Shown here piece by piece: positions 53,630 through 63,619 of a DNA stretch of 64,000 nt. Source of the DNA: Pseudomonas viridiflava (GTDB lineage Bacteria > Pseudomonadota > Gammaproteobacteria > Pseudomonadales > Pseudomonadaceae); contig NZ_UPSE01000198.1 of the NCBI RefSeq assembly GCF_900573885.1, forward strand, positions 310,001 to 374,000, in the 5' to 3' direction. Each line of letters opens with the position of its first letter. The first letter of the stretch is position 1. Position numbers and translations under genes: made by a program. Below the pieces are notes generated by a model, which saw only the letters and a list, made by a program, of their open reading frames with translations, did not search any database and was not told the DNA's origin.

Positions 53630-54949
53630 TTAACGGCCGCTCAGTACGTCTAGCGGGTATTCGATGACCACGTACAGCCGGTCGATATCGCGCCCGGCTT
53701 GGGCGTCGTTGCCGCGATGGGTGACGTAGGAAACGCTCAGGGCCAGGTCTTTGGCGGCACCGGATTGCACGCGGTATTTGCCTTCGATGTCGCGTTCCCA
53801 ATGTTTGCCGCCGTCGCCCTGGTTGGGGGTGTAGGCGCCGAGGTCAGCGTCGTAGGGGTTGTAGGCGCCGCCTTGGGGAGCATGGGTGCCGTCGATGTTG
53901 CTGCCGCGGACGTAGCGGGTCATGAAGGTGAGGCCGGACGTCAGCAGTTGGCTGAGGTCGAGGTCGTAGCGCAATTGCCAGGACTGTTCGTTGGCGCCGT
54001 TGAAGTCGGCGTATTTGATGGAGTTGGCGAGGTAGATGGAGTCGCCGCCCACGAAGTCGAACGGGGTGTCGCCGCTGATTTTCTGGTAGCCGAGGCTGAA
54101 GGCTTGTTCGCCGATGCTGAGTTTACCCAGCAGGCTGGCGGCGGTGGTGTTGATGGCGCCGGCCCGTTCGGCGCCGGTGCCGAGGGTGCGATAAACATTG
54201 GCGTCCCAGTTGAGGCGGCTGCTGGCGCTCAGGGTTTGTTTGAGGTGCAGGTTGCCGTAGTACTGGCGCCAGGTGTCGCTGAGTTCGCTGACGTACACGG
54301 CGCCGCCCCAAGTGTCGTCGCCCATGCTTTGCAGGCCGAGCAGGGTGATGCTCTGGTGGCGGGTGGTGGCGCCATAGCCGTCGAAGTCGCTGCGTGAGCT
54401 GCTTTCGTCCTGGTTTTTAAAGGCGTTGAAGTGGCCGGCGGTCCAGCTCAAGCGCGCGCCGGCCTGCCCTTGGAGCAAGGCGCCGGTGGCGTATTCGGGT
54501 TGCAGGCGTTTGTCGGCGGTGTCGAATACCGGGGTTTCCACTTCCATTTCGCCCAGTTTCAAACGGGTGTCGCCCAGGCGCAGTTTGAGCGCGCCACCGG
54601 CGCTGGAGTAGTTGTCGGCGGCTTCGCCGGAATCGCCGACTGGCAGCAAGCCGGTGCCGGCGCGACCGCCGCCGCTGTCCAGGCGCACGCCGACAAAGCC
54701 ATGGGCGTCTACGCCAACGCCCACTGTGCCGGTGGTGTAGCCCGATTCGAAACGCCCGATAAACCCTTGCGCCCACTCGCGGTTGTAGCTGTTGCCGCTG
54801 TGGCCGGTGCGGGTGTCGTTGTTGAGGAAGAAGTTGCGGCTGAGCAGGTTGAGCGTGGCGTCGTCCAGCAACGGCGAAACGTCGGCCTGTGCGGCGGCGG
54901 CCCAGGTGGTGGCCAGTAGCGGTGTGCAGAACAGCAGGGTAAACCGCAT
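53630..54949 (-). CDS. OprD-family outer-membrane porin
   Basis: 439 residues with a signal peptide (cleavage near AQA/DVS, residue 22) and an 18-strand barrel layout ending in LDRLYVVIEYPLDVLSGR-like sequence. Family marks are DDATLNLLSRNFFLNND near the N-terminus, NREWAQGFIGRFESGYT and RLDSGGGR. OprD members take up small substrates such as amino acids or organic acids; the specificity of this one cannot be read. Four Ala-rich residues precede the cleavage site. Monocistronic. Confidence 0.92.
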   Translation of the reverse strand: MRFTLLFCTPLLATTWAAAAQADVSPLLDDATLNLLSRNFFLNNDTRTGHSGNSYNREWAQGFIGRFESGYTTGTVGVGVDAHGFVGVRLDSGGGRAGTGLLPVGDSGEAADNYSSAGGALKLRLGDTRLKLGEMEVETPVFDTADKRLQPEYATGALLQGQAGARLSWTAGHFNAFKNQDESSSRSDFDGYGATTRHQSITLLGLQSMGDDTWGGAVYVSELSDTWRQYYGNLHLKQTLSASSRLNWDANVYRTLGTGAERAGAINTTAASLLGKLSIGEQAFSLGYQKISGDTPFDFVGGDSIYLANSIKYADFNGANEQSWQLRYDLDLSQLLTSGLTFMTRYVRGSNIDGTHAPQGGAYNPYDADLGAYTPNQGDGGKHWERDIEGKYRVQSGAAKDLALSVSYVTHRGNDAQAGRDIDRLYVVIEYPLDVLSGR

Positions 54950-55045
54950 GGCGGAACTCCAGTGGTAAAGCTGGAGTATCCGGGCAAGGGCAGGGGGCTG
55001 GATTGAAGGGCTGTGCTGTTGCGCGGTTCGGCGCTGGGGTTTGGG

Positions 55046-55588
55046 TTATTGCGGGGTCATTAGTTGCGTGCGTAATTCTTCCGACAATCCGTCTTTGGCC
55101 ACCCACAAGCCCAGGTATGCCCGGGCAAATTCTTTGTCGCCGTTGCGGTAGACCTTCTGGCCGTTGAGCTCCAGTACCAGGCCTTCTTCGGCGGTGTAGG
55201 TGAGGGCGTAGCGGTCGCCGGGGTTGATGTCTTTGAAGGTGGCTTGCAGCGGTTCGATGTCGGCGCGCAGGGCTTGCAAGCGGGCGGGTGGCTGCTGGCG
55301 TTCGATGGTGGCCCAGGCGGCTTTGATCACATCGTCGCGGTCGATGGCGCGCAGGTAGTAAAGCTCCAGGCGCTGGTTGCGCATTTGCGCGACGGCCTCA
55401 CTCGGGGTGATGCCCGGCTCGGTGTAAAAGGCGGCGGCGTATACGTCCACCCACAAATAATTGAGTACGCCCTGGCTCTGGCGTTGCAGGCTTTGCCGCT
55501 CGTTGGGGAAGGCGGCTTGTTGCAGCGGTTCGCTGGCCCACAGCAAGGTGCTGGTGAGCAGAAGTAGCAGGGTGGCGGTCAGGCGCAT
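55046..55588 (-). CDS. Chalcone isomerase-like domain protein, exported
   Basis: 180 residues from the ATG at 55588 with a signal peptide (cleavage LWA/SEP, residue 19). The body (LNYLWVDVYAAAFY, AVAQMRNQRLELYYLRAIDR, GDRYALTYTAEEGLVLELNG) fits the bacterial chalcone-isomerase-like family, periplasmic proteins without the plant catalytic residues. Role unknown. The longer frame to 55666 overlaps the start region of apbE on the other strand; the two genes are divergent. Confidence 0.78.
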   Translation of the reverse strand: MRLTATLLLLLTSTLLWASEPLQQAAFPNERQSLQRQSQGVLNYLWVDVYAAAFYTEPGITPSEAVAQMRNQRLELYYLRAIDRDDVIKAAWATIERQQPPARLQALRADIEPLQATFKDINPGDRYALTYTAEEGLVLELNGQKVYRNGDKEFARAYLGLWVAKDGLSEELRTQLMTPQ

Positions 55589-55744
55589 GACAAGGCTCGT
55601 GATGGCAAGGGCGGTGCCAGCATACGGGTTTGTGGATGACAGTTGCGCGCAGGTATCTGTTGCCAAACGCGACGGCGGTTGGTCGCGGGGGCGGCCTTCG
55701 AGCGGCTATCCTTGCGCCTTCTTGTTTGCTTGCCGAGCGCTGCC

Positions 55745-56752
55745 GTGTTTCGTCATCTGTTGCCGCTAGTGCTGTGCGTTTGTTTGCTGGGCTGCGGGCC
55801 GCAGGTGGCCGAGTTTGGCGGTCCGACTATGGGCAGTCATTACACGGTGAAGTATGTGCCGGGCGAGCACACCCCCGCCGCGGCGGTTGTGCAGGCGCAG
55901 GTGGAGCGGCTGTTGGCGGAGGTGGATCAGCAGTTTTCAACCTGGCGCGCAGACTCCGTGGTGTCGCGCTTCAATGCCTTGCCCGCCGGCAGTTGTGCGG
56001 CGGTGCCCGAGTCGGTGTTGGCCCTGGTGCGCTTTGCCGATTCGCTGTGGAAAGACAGCAGCGGCGCCTTTGATATCACCGTTGAACCGCTGATGAACCT
56101 TTGGGGTTTCGGGCCGCAGTCGCGCAGCCAGGCCGTGCCCACCGCCCAGCAGATTAGCGAGGCTCTGAAAGCGGTGGGGCAGGCAAATGTGCAGATCGAC
56201 GGCCAGCGATTGTGCAAAGACCTCGCCGTGCAACTGGACCTCAACAGCATCGTCGCCGGCTACACGGTCGACCGTATCGCTGAGCACTTGCGTTCGCTGG
56301 GTATCGACAGTTACCTGCTGAATGTCACGGGCGAGTTGAAAGCGGCGGGCCGCAAGCCGGATGGCGAGGCGTGGAAGGTGGCCATCGAAGCGCCGCGTGA
56401 AGACGTGCAGGTGCCCGAGCGCGTGCTGACGCTGGACGGTTGGGGCGTGTCCACGTCGGGCGATTACCACACCTATTTCGAGCGTGACGGCCAGCGTTAT
56501 TCCCACACGCTGGACCCACAAACCGGCGCGCCGATTACCCATCGCTTGGCGGAAGTGACCGTGCTCGATCACTCGACCCTGCGCGCCGACGGTCTATCGA
56601 CTTTACTGATGGTGTTGGGCCCGGAGCGCGGCATGGCGTTTGCGCAGCAGCATGATATTGCCGCGCTGTTTGTTACCCGCACGGCGAGCGGTTTTGTCAG
56701 CCAGGCGAGCAGCGCGTTCAGCCGGGAATTTGATGTTCCTGCGACGCCGTAG
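55745..56752 (+). CDS. apbE: FAD:protein FMN transferase (ApbE)
   Basis: 335 residues from GTG 55745, giving VFRHLLPLVLCVCLLGCG with a lipobox (LLGC), so a periplasm-facing lipoprotein. The open frame reaches 55643 via TTG, but that adds an arginine-rich stretch before the signal. Motifs FGGPTMGSHYTVKYV, FDITVEPLMNLWGFG, the LDLNSIVAGYTVD nucleotide loop, and VSTSGDYHTYF and THRLAEVTVL with metal-binding residues are visible. ApbE attaches FMN to threonines of RnfD, RnfG and NqrC-type proteins; RnfD/RnfG-like targets lie at 16 kb. Downstream is sthA. Confidence 0.9.
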   Translation: MFRHLLPLVLCVCLLGCGPQVAEFGGPTMGSHYTVKYVPGEHTPAAAVVQAQVERLLAEVDQQFSTWRADSVVSRFNALPAGSCAAVPESVLALVRFADSLWKDSSGAFDITVEPLMNLWGFGPQSRSQAVPTAQQISEALKAVGQANVQIDGQRLCKDLAVQLDLNSIVAGYTVDRIAEHLRSLGIDSYLLNVTGELKAAGRKPDGEAWKVAIEAPREDVQVPERVLTLDGWGVSTSGDYHTYFERDGQRYSHTLDPQTGAPITHRLAEVTVLDHSTLRADGLSTLLMVLGPERGMAFAQQHDIAALFVTRTASGFVSQASSAFSREFDVPATP

Positions 56753-56948
56753 GCTGTATCGCGCCATGTAGTGCAGACAATGCTCGCCTACCGCGCGACC
56801 AATCGCTAATGTGCGCAACGCAAAGCCGCAGTTAAGCTGCGCACCTGTTTAGAGCTGTCGCGACTTGCGTTACGAGGTCCATGTAACGAGGCGGTCGCGG
56901 TGTTGCCACGGACGCACAGGCGTCCTGGTCTGTACCAGAGGAGTGAAC

Positions 56949-58343
56949 ATGGCGGTCTACAACTACGACGTGGTGGTATTGGGTTCGGGCCCGGCAGGGG
57001 AAGGCGCAGCGATGAACGCCGCCAAGGCCGGGAAAAAAGTGGCCGTGGTCGACAACCGTCGCGAGGTGGGCGGCAACTGCCTGCACCTGGGCACCATCCC
57101 GTCCAAGGCCTTGCGTCACTCGGTTCGGCAGATCATGCAGTTCAACACCAACCCGATGTTTCGCCAGATTGGCGAGCCGCGTTGGTTCTCCTTTCCCGAC
57201 GTGCTGAAAAGCGCCGAGCGGGTGATTTCCAAACAGGTCACTTCGCACACCAGTTACTACGCGCGTAACCGTGTCGACCTGTTCTACGGCACCGGCAGTT
57301 TCTCCGATGAGCAAACCATTGAAGTGGTGTGCCCCAACGGCGTGGTGGAAAAACTGGTGGCGGCGCAAATCATCATCGCCACTGGCTCGCGTCCGTATCG
57401 CCCGGCCGATATCGACTTCCATCATGAGCGCGTTTACGACAGCGACACCATCCTCACCCTGAGCCACACCCCGCGCCGCCTGATCATTTACGGCGCCGGC
57501 GTGATCGGCTGTGAATACGCCTCGATTTTCAGCGGCCTGGGCGTGCTGGTCGACCTGATCGACAACCGCGATCAGCTGCTCAGTTTCCTCGACGGCGAAA
57601 TCTCCGATGCCTTGAGCTACCACCTGCGCAACAACAACGTGCTGGTGCGTCACAACGAGGAATACGAGCGCATCGAGGGCATGGACAACGGCGTGGTGCT
57701 GCACCTGAAATCCGGCAAGAAGATCAAGGCCGACGCCTTGCTCTGGTGCAACGGCCGTACCGGCAACACCGACAAACTCGGCCTGGAAAATATCGGCATC
57801 AAGGTCAACAGCCGTGGCCAGGTGGAAGTGAACGAGCACTACCGCACCAGCGTGTCGAACATTTATGCCGCCGGTGATGTGATCGGTTGGCCGAGCCTGG
57901 CGAGTGCGGCGTTCGACCAAGGTCGTTCGGCGGCGGGCAGCATTATCGAGAACGGCAGCTGGCGCTTTGTCGATGACGTACCCACCGGCATTTATACGAT
58001 TCCGGAAATCAGCTCCATCGGTAAAACCGAGCAGGAACTGACGGCGGCGAAAATTCCGTACGAAGTGGGCAAGGCGTTTTTCAAAGGCATGGCGCGCGCG
58101 CAAATCGCCATCGAGCCGGTGGGCATGCTCAAGCTTTTGTTCCACCGCGAAACCTTGCAGATTCTTGGCGTGCACTGCTTCGGCTATCAGGCTTCGGAGA
58201 TTGTGCACATCGGCCAGGCGATCATGAACCAGCAGGGTGAGGCCAATACCATCAAGTATTTCGTCAACACCACCTTCAACTACCCGACCATGGCCGAGGC
58301 GTATCGGGTGGCGGCGTTCGACGGCCTCAACCGGCTTTTTTGA
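56949..58343 (+). CDS. sthA: Soluble pyridine nucleotide transhydrogenase
   Basis: 464-residue FAD flavoprotein balancing NADH and NADPH. The N-terminal FAD motif [32 protein letters not shown] (one cysteine replaced by Thr compared with disulfide reductases, as is characteristic of SthA), NAD-binding [17 protein letters not shown] and the C-terminal interface helix are complete. Start at 56949 ([10 protein letters not shown]) preceded by GAGGAG; the frame back to 56865 is not needed. The order apbE-sthA-GDPD-PilZ-lolCDE is the standard Pseudomonas arrangement as I recall it. Confidence 0.96.
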   Translation: MAVYNYDVVVLGSGPAGEGAAMNAAKAGKKVAVVDNRREVGGNCLHLGTIPSKALRHSVRQIMQFNTNPMFRQIGEPRWFSFPDVLKSAERVISKQVTSHTSYYARNRVDLFYGTGSFSDEQTIEVVCPNGVVEKLVAAQIIIATGSRPYRPADIDFHHERVYDSDTILTLSHTPRRLIIYGAGVIGCEYASIFSGLGVLVDLIDNRDQLLSFLDGEISDALSYHLRNNNVLVRHNEEYERIEGMDNGVVLHLKSGKKIKADALLWCNGRTGNTDKLGLENIGIKVNSRGQVEVNEHYRTSVSNIYAAGDVIGWPSLASAAFDQGRSAAGSIIENGSWRFVDDVPTGIYTIPEISSIGKTEQELTAAKIPYEVGKAFFKGMARAQIAIEPVGMLKLLFHRETLQILGVHCFGYQASEIVHIGQAIMNQQGEANTIKYFVNTTFNYPTMAEAYRVAAFDGLNRLF

Positions 58344-58394
58344 GCGGCACCGACCGGTGGCCTGAGCCGGTCGGGGAGCAGGACTGTTTCGGGG

Positions 58395-59117
58395 TCAGCG
58401 ATTCGCGAGAGTGGCGCTGGCCAAACCGGGAAAGTCTGTAATCAGGCTGTCCACCCCGAAATCAGCGAGCCGGCGCATCAGTGCCGGTTCGTTGACCGTC
58501 CACACCGACACATGCAGCCCTTGTTTTTGCGCTTTGATCAGGCGCTCGGGCGTGCACAGCGTCCAGTTCAAGGCCAGCAGCGAGCAACCATAGTTCTGCG
58601 CCACTTTCAGTGGGTCGAGCCAGGCGTATTCCGCCACCAGGCCGCGCGCCAGATCCGGCGTCAGGCGCACCAGCGCACGCAACACTTCCCGCGAACTTGA
58701 GGTAACCGTGACCTTGTCCAGCAGGTTGTACTGCTGCGCCAACTCACGAATCGCCAGCACGGTGCGCGCCGCTCGCACGCGCGAAGCGCTTTTTACTTCC
58801 AGTTGCCAATGCTCGAAATCGCACTGCTCGAACAACTCGGCCAGGCGCGGAATCGGTGTGGGTTGCACCCAGCCGGGGCCGCCTTTGCGGGCGTCGTAGG
58901 TCACCAGCTCGGCGGCGTCGTGTTCCACCACTTTGCCGCGATGGCCGGTGGTGCGTTTCAGGGTCGGGTCGTGAATCACCATCAGCTCGCCGTCGCGAGA
59001 CAGGTGCAGGTCGAGTTCGCAGCGGCGCACGCCGTGTTTGAGGCACTGCTGAAAGCTTGCCAGGGTGTTTTCCGGTGCTTCGCCCTTGGCGCCGCGGTGG
59101 CCGTAGATCAGGGTCAC
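58395..59117 (-). CDS. Glycerophosphodiester phosphodiesterase
   Basis: 240 residues, cytoplasmic (UgpQ-like). Catalytic and metal residues are seen in YGHRGAKGEAPENTLAS (HR and EN), CELDLHLSRDG (ELD and His) and the late LEVKS glutamate; the C-terminal SVWTVNEP and LITDFPG motifs are typical. It hydrolyses glycerophosphodiesters to glycerol 3-phosphate and an alcohol, which links it loosely to glycerol metabolism. Convergent with sthA; 23 bp from the next gene on its own strand. Confidence 0.93.
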   Translation of the reverse strand: MTLIYGHRGAKGEAPENTLASFQQCLKHGVRRCELDLHLSRDGELMVIHDPTLKRTTGHRGKVVEHDAAELVTYDARKGGPGWVQPTPIPRLAELFEQCDFEHWQLEVKSASRVRAARTVLAIRELAQQYNLLDKVTVTSSSREVLRALVRLTPDLARGLVAEYAWLDPLKVAQNYGCSLLALNWTLCTPERLIKAQKQGLHVSVWTVNEPALMRRLADFGVDSLITDFPGLASATLANR

Positions 59118-59140
59118 GGTTGCTCCTTGCTGATGAATGC

Positions 59141-59452
59141 TTAGTTGGACGCCGGTGCCGGCTGGGCCGCGCGCGGCTGATGGTGACGCACGCTGTCGAC
59201 CACATGGGTATTTTCGAAATAAACGCTGAAGTCGCGGTAGTCCCAGCGCGTGATCGGCGGGTTGCCGACCGGTTTGTGTTCTTCATCTGGCAGGCCGAAC
59301 TGGTCGAGCACGCTGCGCTGCAACTGGCCACGAACGGGCAGGGGCGTGTTGCTGGCACCTTGCTCGCCGATGGGAATTTCCAGGGTGTCGGCCTGCGCGG
59401 CCACGGGCAGCACACTGAGCATCAGGCTGAAAAACAGGGTAGGGCGGTGCAT
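59141..59452 (-). CDS. Conserved exported hypothetical protein
   Basis: 103 residues from the ATG at 59452. Signal peptide (cleavage AQA/DTL, residue 22), followed by IPIGEQGASNTPLPVRG, GLPDEEHKPVGNPPITRWDY and FSVYFENTHVVDSV. The last part, with a conserved WDY and YFEN, is known from Pseudomonas proteins of unknown function that lie next to the PilZ gene. No catalytic motif. The upstream extension of the frame is unlikely because it crosses the PilZ gene. Confidence 0.75.
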   Translation of the reverse strand: MHRPTLFFSLMLSVLPVAAQADTLEIPIGEQGASNTPLPVRGQLQRSVLDQFGLPDEEHKPVGNPPITRWDYRDFSVYFENTHVVDSVRHHQPRAAQPAPASN

Positions 59453-59472
59453 GGCGTTCTCTCGTACGGCGG

Positions 59473-60051
59473 TTAGCTGGAGGGCGTTTCGCGGGCTTGG
59501 CGACGTTCCATCGCCTGCTTTTGCAGAATATGCCGGGCCAGTAATTGCCGTTGTGCGTCGGTTAGCGCTTCGAACTCGGTGCCGATTTCGTACAGCCCGT
59601 TGTCCTGCTGACGGCAATGCACCACCTGCGCCCGCAACAACAGGCCGAGGGCTTGCGGCATCAGCACCATTTTCACCGCCAAGTGGCTACCGGCCGGCAC
59701 CGCTTGCGGGTGCTCGAAGCTCACGCCGCCCTCGGACAACGTCACCCGTTTCGGCGCGCCCACTTCGCGCACCAGGTTCTGCGCCAGGGCTTGGCCGAGC
59801 AGATCGATACGCTTGTTCACCACCTTCAGGTAGCTGGCAAGGGTGCGATCACGCTCGCCGATATGGCGCAGCAAGTGCTGGGATTCGAAGTCGGAAAGGT
59901 GCAAATCGCTGAGCAGATTGAACAGCGGCGAGTCGTCGTGCAGGGCCTCGCTGGCCACCGCTTCGGCGCCGGACAGCAGGCTGAATTCCAGTGCGATCGT
60001 ATCGGCGATGCGATAGTATTCGCGGCGGTCACTTTCATCGTTAGACGTCAT
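59473..60051 (-). CDS. PilZ-domain protein (c-di-GMP effector, YcgR-like)
   Basis: 192 residues, cytoplasmic. Residues 9-15 (RREYYRI) resemble the start of a YcgR-type N-terminal domain, a helical middle follows, and the C-terminal PilZ domain (about 95-185) carries RVTLSEGGVSFEHP, which aligns with the D/N-x-S-x-x-G half of the c-di-GMP site; Glu replaces the second-position polar residue. The R-x-x-x-R half is not obvious before it. Ligand binding is therefore uncertain. Divergent from lolC, 141 bp between starts. Confidence 0.78.
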   Translation of the reverse strand: MTSNDESDRREYYRIADTIALEFSLLSGAEAVASEALHDDSPLFNLLSDLHLSDFESQHLLRHIGERDRTLASYLKVVNKRIDLLGQALAQNLVREVGAPKRVTLSEGGVSFEHPQAVPAGSHLAVKMVLMPQALGLLLRAQVVHCRQQDNGLYEIGTEFEALTDAQRQLLARHILQKQAMERRQARETPSS

Positions 60052-60192
60052 GGCGAACCCATGGCAGCGGTGGTTGTCTGAGCCTGAGCTCAGCGCAGTG
60101 TGCCCAAAGTGTAAGGCCGCTAGCCGAGCCTCGCCACTGTTGGATTTTGTACAGCAGGATGCCCCTTCCTTCGCAGCGAAACCTCATTTTCT

Positions 60193-61443
60193 ATGTTCAG
60201 ACCGCTGTCCGTTTTTATCGGCGCACGTTACACCCGTGCCAAACGCCGAAATCATTTTGTTTCGTTCATCTCGCTGACCTCGATGATCGGCCTCGCCCTG
60301 GGCGTGGTGGTGATGATCGTCGTGCTCTCGGTCATGAACGGTTTCGACTACGAAATGCGCACCCGCGTGCTGGGCATGGTGCCCCACGCCACGGTCGAGT
60401 CGCCGGAGCCCATCAGTGATTGGCACGCCATGGCCGACAAGGTGCTGCAGCACAAGCAGGTGGTCGCGGTGGCACCCTTCACCCAAATGCAGGGCCTGCT
60501 GACCCACGAAGGCAAAGTGCAGAAGGTGTTGATCAACGCCGTCGACCCGGTGGAAGAGAGCAAGGTCTCGATCATCGACAAGTTCTTCAAAGAGGGCAGC
60601 CTCGACGCGCTGAAAGCCGGCGAGTTCGCCCTGATCATCGGCGACAAGGCCGCCGCCAAGCTGGGCGTGAAAGTCGGCGACAAGGTCACCTTCGTCGCCC
60701 CGGAAGTGACCGTGACCCCGGCCGGCATGTTTCCTCGTCTCAAACGCTTCACCGTGGCCGGCATCTTTCATGTGGGCGCCGGTGAAATCGACGGCTTCCT
60801 GGCCCTGGCCAACATTCACGACATCGCTCGCCTGCACCGCTGGAAACCGGATCAGGTACAAGGCTTGCGGCTGAAATTCGCCGACCTGTTCCAGGCGCCG
60901 CGCACCGCGTGGGAAATCGCCGGCCAGTTGGGCGACCGTGATTACTACGCCCGCGACTGGACCCGCACCCACGGCAATCTGTACCAAGCCATCCGCATGG
61001 AAAAAGCCATGATCGGCCTGTTGCTGCTGCTGATTGTGGCGGTGGCGGCGTTCAACATCATTTCCACGCTGGTGATGGTGGTCACCGACAAGAAAGGCGA
61101 CATCGCCATTCTGCGCACCCTCGGCGCCACGCCCCGGCAGATCATGATGATTTTCATGGTGCAGGGCACGGTGATCGGCGTGGTCGGCACCGTGATCGGC
61201 GCGCTGCTGGGCATTGTTGCGGCGCTGAACGTGAGCAGCTGGATTGCCGGCGTCGAGCGCCTGTTGGGAATCAAATTCCTCAACGCCGACGTGTATTTCA
61301 TTGACTACCTGCCTTCGCAATTGATGGCCCAGGACGTGCTGCTGGTGTGCGGCGCGGCCCTGGTGCTGAGTTTCCTCGCCACTCTTTATCCGGCCTGGCG
61401 CGCGGCGCGCACCCAGCCTGCGGAGGCCCTGCGTTATGAGTAA
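60193..61443 (+). CDS. lolC: Lipoprotein-releasing ABC transporter membrane subunit LolC
   Basis: 416 residues with one N-terminal transmembrane helix (about 28-50), a periplasmic MacB-like domain and three C-terminal helices. Starts [19 protein letters not shown]. The loop [14 protein letters not shown] and the C-terminal [13 protein letters not shown] and [10 protein letters not shown] are LolC/E marks. With LolD and LolE it moves outer-membrane lipoproteins from the inner membrane to LolA, and so serves the many lipoproteins encoded in this window. Overlaps lolD by 8 bp. Paralogous to lolE throughout. Confidence 0.95.
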   Translation: MFRPLSVFIGARYTRAKRRNHFVSFISLTSMIGLALGVVVMIVVLSVMNGFDYEMRTRVLGMVPHATVESPEPISDWHAMADKVLQHKQVVAVAPFTQMQGLLTHEGKVQKVLINAVDPVEESKVSIIDKFFKEGSLDALKAGEFALIIGDKAAAKLGVKVGDKVTFVAPEVTVTPAGMFPRLKRFTVAGIFHVGAGEIDGFLALANIHDIARLHRWKPDQVQGLRLKFADLFQAPRTAWEIAGQLGDRDYYARDWTRTHGNLYQAIRMEKAMIGLLLLLIVAVAAFNIISTLVMVVTDKKGDIAILRTLGATPRQIMMIFMVQGTVIGVVGTVIGALLGIVAALNVSSWIAGVERLLGIKFLNADVYFIDYLPSQLMAQDVLLVCGAALVLSFLATLYPAWRAARTQPAEALRYE

Positions 61444-62143
61444 TGTCGCCATGCAAGCAAAGCCAAACAACGCCGTTCTCAGCTGCCGCAACCTGGGCAA
61501 AAGCTACGACGAGGGTCCGCAATCGGTCACCGTACTCGCCGACCTGCAACTGGAGCTGTACCCCGGTGAGCGCGTGGCGATTGTCGGCAGTTCCGGCTCG
61601 GGCAAAAGCACCTTGCTCAATATGCTCGGCGGGCTCGACACACCGAGCACCGGCAGCGTCTGGCTGGCGGGCGAAGAGTTGTCGGCCCTGAGCGAAAAAA
61701 ACCGTGGCCTGCTGCGTAACCGCGCGTTGGGTTTCGTGTACCAGTTCCACCACCTGCTGCCCGAGTTCACCGCCCTGGAAAACGTCTGCATGCCGCTGTT
61801 GATCGGCAAGGTGGCGATTCCCGAAGCCCGTCAACGCGCGACCAAATTGCTCGAACGCGTGGGCCTGGGGCATCGCTTGGCGCACAAGCCGGCAGAGCTG
61901 TCGGGCGGTGAGCGTCAGCGTGTAGCCATCGCCCGCGCGCTGGTCAACAACCCCGGCCTGGTGCTGCTCGACGAGCCCACCGGCAACCTCGACCACCACA
62001 CCGCGCAAGGCATTCAGGACCTGATGCTGGAACTGAGCCGCGACTCGAAAACCGCCTTTCTGGTGGTAACCCACGACCTGCAACTGGCCCAGCAGATGGA
62101 CCGCGTGTGGCGTCTGGAAGACGGCAAGTTGGTGGCCGCCTGA
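61436..62143 (+). CDS. lolD: Lipoprotein-releasing ABC transporter ATPase LolD
   Basis: 235 residues. Walker [11 protein letters not shown]-loop [16 protein letters not shown], the LolD signature [15 protein letters not shown], Walker [13 protein letters not shown] and switch VVTHD are intact. The first ~14 residues are a variable extension. Start overlaps lolC and the stop overlaps the lolE start (TGATG), so all three are translationally coupled. Confidence 0.96.
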   Translation: MSNVAMQAKPNNAVLSCRNLGKSYDEGPQSVTVLADLQLELYPGERVAIVGSSGSGKSTLLNMLGGLDTPSTGSVWLAGEELSALSEKNRGLLRNRALGFVYQFHHLLPEFTALENVCMPLLIGKVAIPEARQRATKLLERVGLGHRLAHKPAELSGGERQRVAIARALVNNPGLVLLDEPTGNLDHHTAQGIQDLMLELSRDSKTAFLVVTHDLQLAQQMDRVWRLEDGKLVAA

Positions 62144-63387
62144 TGTTCCGCCCGCTCAGTGTATTCATCGGCCTGCGTTACACCGGCGCCAAGCGCCGTA
62201 ACCACTTCATCTCGTTTATTTCCCTGACCTCCATGATCGGCCTGGCGCTCGGCGTGCTGGCCATGATCGTGGTGCTGTCGGTAATGAACGGCTTCCAGAA
62301 GGAAATGAGCTCGCGCATTCTCGGCATGGTGCCCCACGCCACCATTGCTGGCGTGCAGCCCATCTCAGACTGGCGCCAGATCGCCGACCAGGCCCTGAAA
62401 AACCCGCAAGTAACCGCCGCCGTGCCGTTCGCCGAGCTCGAAGGCATGCTCTCGTACAAGGGTTTGATGCAGCCGGTGCAAATCAACGGCATCGACCCCA
62501 AGGAAGAAACCAAGGTATCGATCATCGGCCAGCACATCGTGCAGGGCAGCCTGAACGACCTGAAACCCGGCGAGTTCGGCGTGGTGATTGGCGAAATTAC
62601 CGCGCGGCGTTTTCGCCTCAACGTCGGCGACAAACTGACCCTGATCATTCCCGAACTGAGCAGCGCACCCGGCGGTATTACCCCGCGTATGCAGCGCCTG
62701 AACGTGGTCGGCGTATTCAAAGTCGGCGCCGAGCTGGATGGCTCCATGGCGCTGATCAGCATCGCCGACGCCAGCCAATTGCAGCGTATGCAAAGCGGCC
62801 AGGTGCAGAGCGTGCGCCTGGCATTGAAAGACCTGTACCAGGCGCCACAAGTGTCGGCGGCCGTTGCTCAGGGGTTGGGCGAAGGCTACCGCCCAAGCGA
62901 CTGGACGCTGACGCAGGGCAGCCTGTTCAGCGCCATGAAAATGGAAAAAACCATGATCGGCCTGCTGCTGTTGCTGATTGTCGCCGTGGCCGCGTTCAAC
63001 ATCATCGCTACGTTGATCATGGTGGTCGCCGACAAAGGCGGCGACATCGCCATCCTGCGCACCCTGGGCGCCACGCCCGGGCAGATCATGGGTGTATTCA
63101 TGGTGCAGGGCACCGTGATCGGCGTGATCGGCACCGTGGTCGGCGGCGTGCTGGGCGTGTTGGCGGCCTTGAACGTGAGCGCACTGGTGGGCTGGATCGA
63201 ACGTATCAGCGGGCAGCAGATATTCAGCTCCGAGGTGTACTTCGTGAGCAACTTGCCGTCGGAACTGCAAGGGCTGGACGTGGTGCTGATTTGCAGTGCG
63301 GCGTTTATTTTGAGCTTCTTGGCGACGCTGTATCCGTCGTGGCGCGCGGCGCAGATTCAGCCGGCTGAGGCGTTGCGGTACGAGTGA
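62143..63387 (+). CDS. lolE: Lipoprotein-releasing ABC transporter membrane subunit LolE
   Basis: 414 residues, same layout as LolC and begins [19 protein letters not shown]; helix [17 protein letters not shown] follows. [17 protein letters not shown] and [10 protein letters not shown] near the C-terminus repeat LolC almost exactly, evidence of duplication. Start at 62143 is the ATG overlapping the lolD stop. LolE is the half that binds the substrate lipoprotein in E. coli. A REP-like inverted repeat follows about 50 bp downstream. Confidence 0.95.
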   Translation: MFRPLSVFIGLRYTGAKRRNHFISFISLTSMIGLALGVLAMIVVLSVMNGFQKEMSSRILGMVPHATIAGVQPISDWRQIADQALKNPQVTAAVPFAELEGMLSYKGLMQPVQINGIDPKEETKVSIIGQHIVQGSLNDLKPGEFGVVIGEITARRFRLNVGDKLTLIIPELSSAPGGITPRMQRLNVVGVFKVGAELDGSMALISIADASQLQRMQSGQVQSVRLALKDLYQAPQVSAAVAQGLGEGYRPSDWTLTQGSLFSAMKMEKTMIGLLLLLIVAVAAFNIIATLIMVVADKGGDIAILRTLGATPGQIMGVFMVQGTVIGVIGTVVGGVLGVLAALNVSALVGWIERISGQQIFSSEVYFVSNLPSELQGLDVVLICSAAFILSFLATLYPSWRAAQIQPAEALRYE

Positions 63388-63436
63388 GTTTGTGGGGTTT
63401 TTAGGGGTTCTCAGGATCGGCGCCTGACGCTCAATT

Positions 63437-63538
63437 CTGGATTCCCGCCTTCGCGGGAATGACGGTGGTTAGGGAGTGAGGGTTAGGTACACCAACATTA
63501 AAACTCACACCGTCATTCCCGCGCAGGCGGGAATCCAG
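63437..63538. repeat. Inverted repeat (CTGGATTCCCGC family)
   Basis: Arms 63437-63466 and 63509-63538 are complementary at 29 of 30 positions, each with its own palindromic core ATTCCCGC..GCGGGAAT. A different repeat family from the GTAGGAGC REPs; located between lolE and the acyl-CoA synthetase gene. Confidence 0.85.
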
Positions 63539-63619
63539 GCTAATGGACAGTATCGACGCTCCGGACAAAACCAACATTCCAACGGGCCACCAAACCCCCA
63601 ACTCCCACAACCCCCCACC

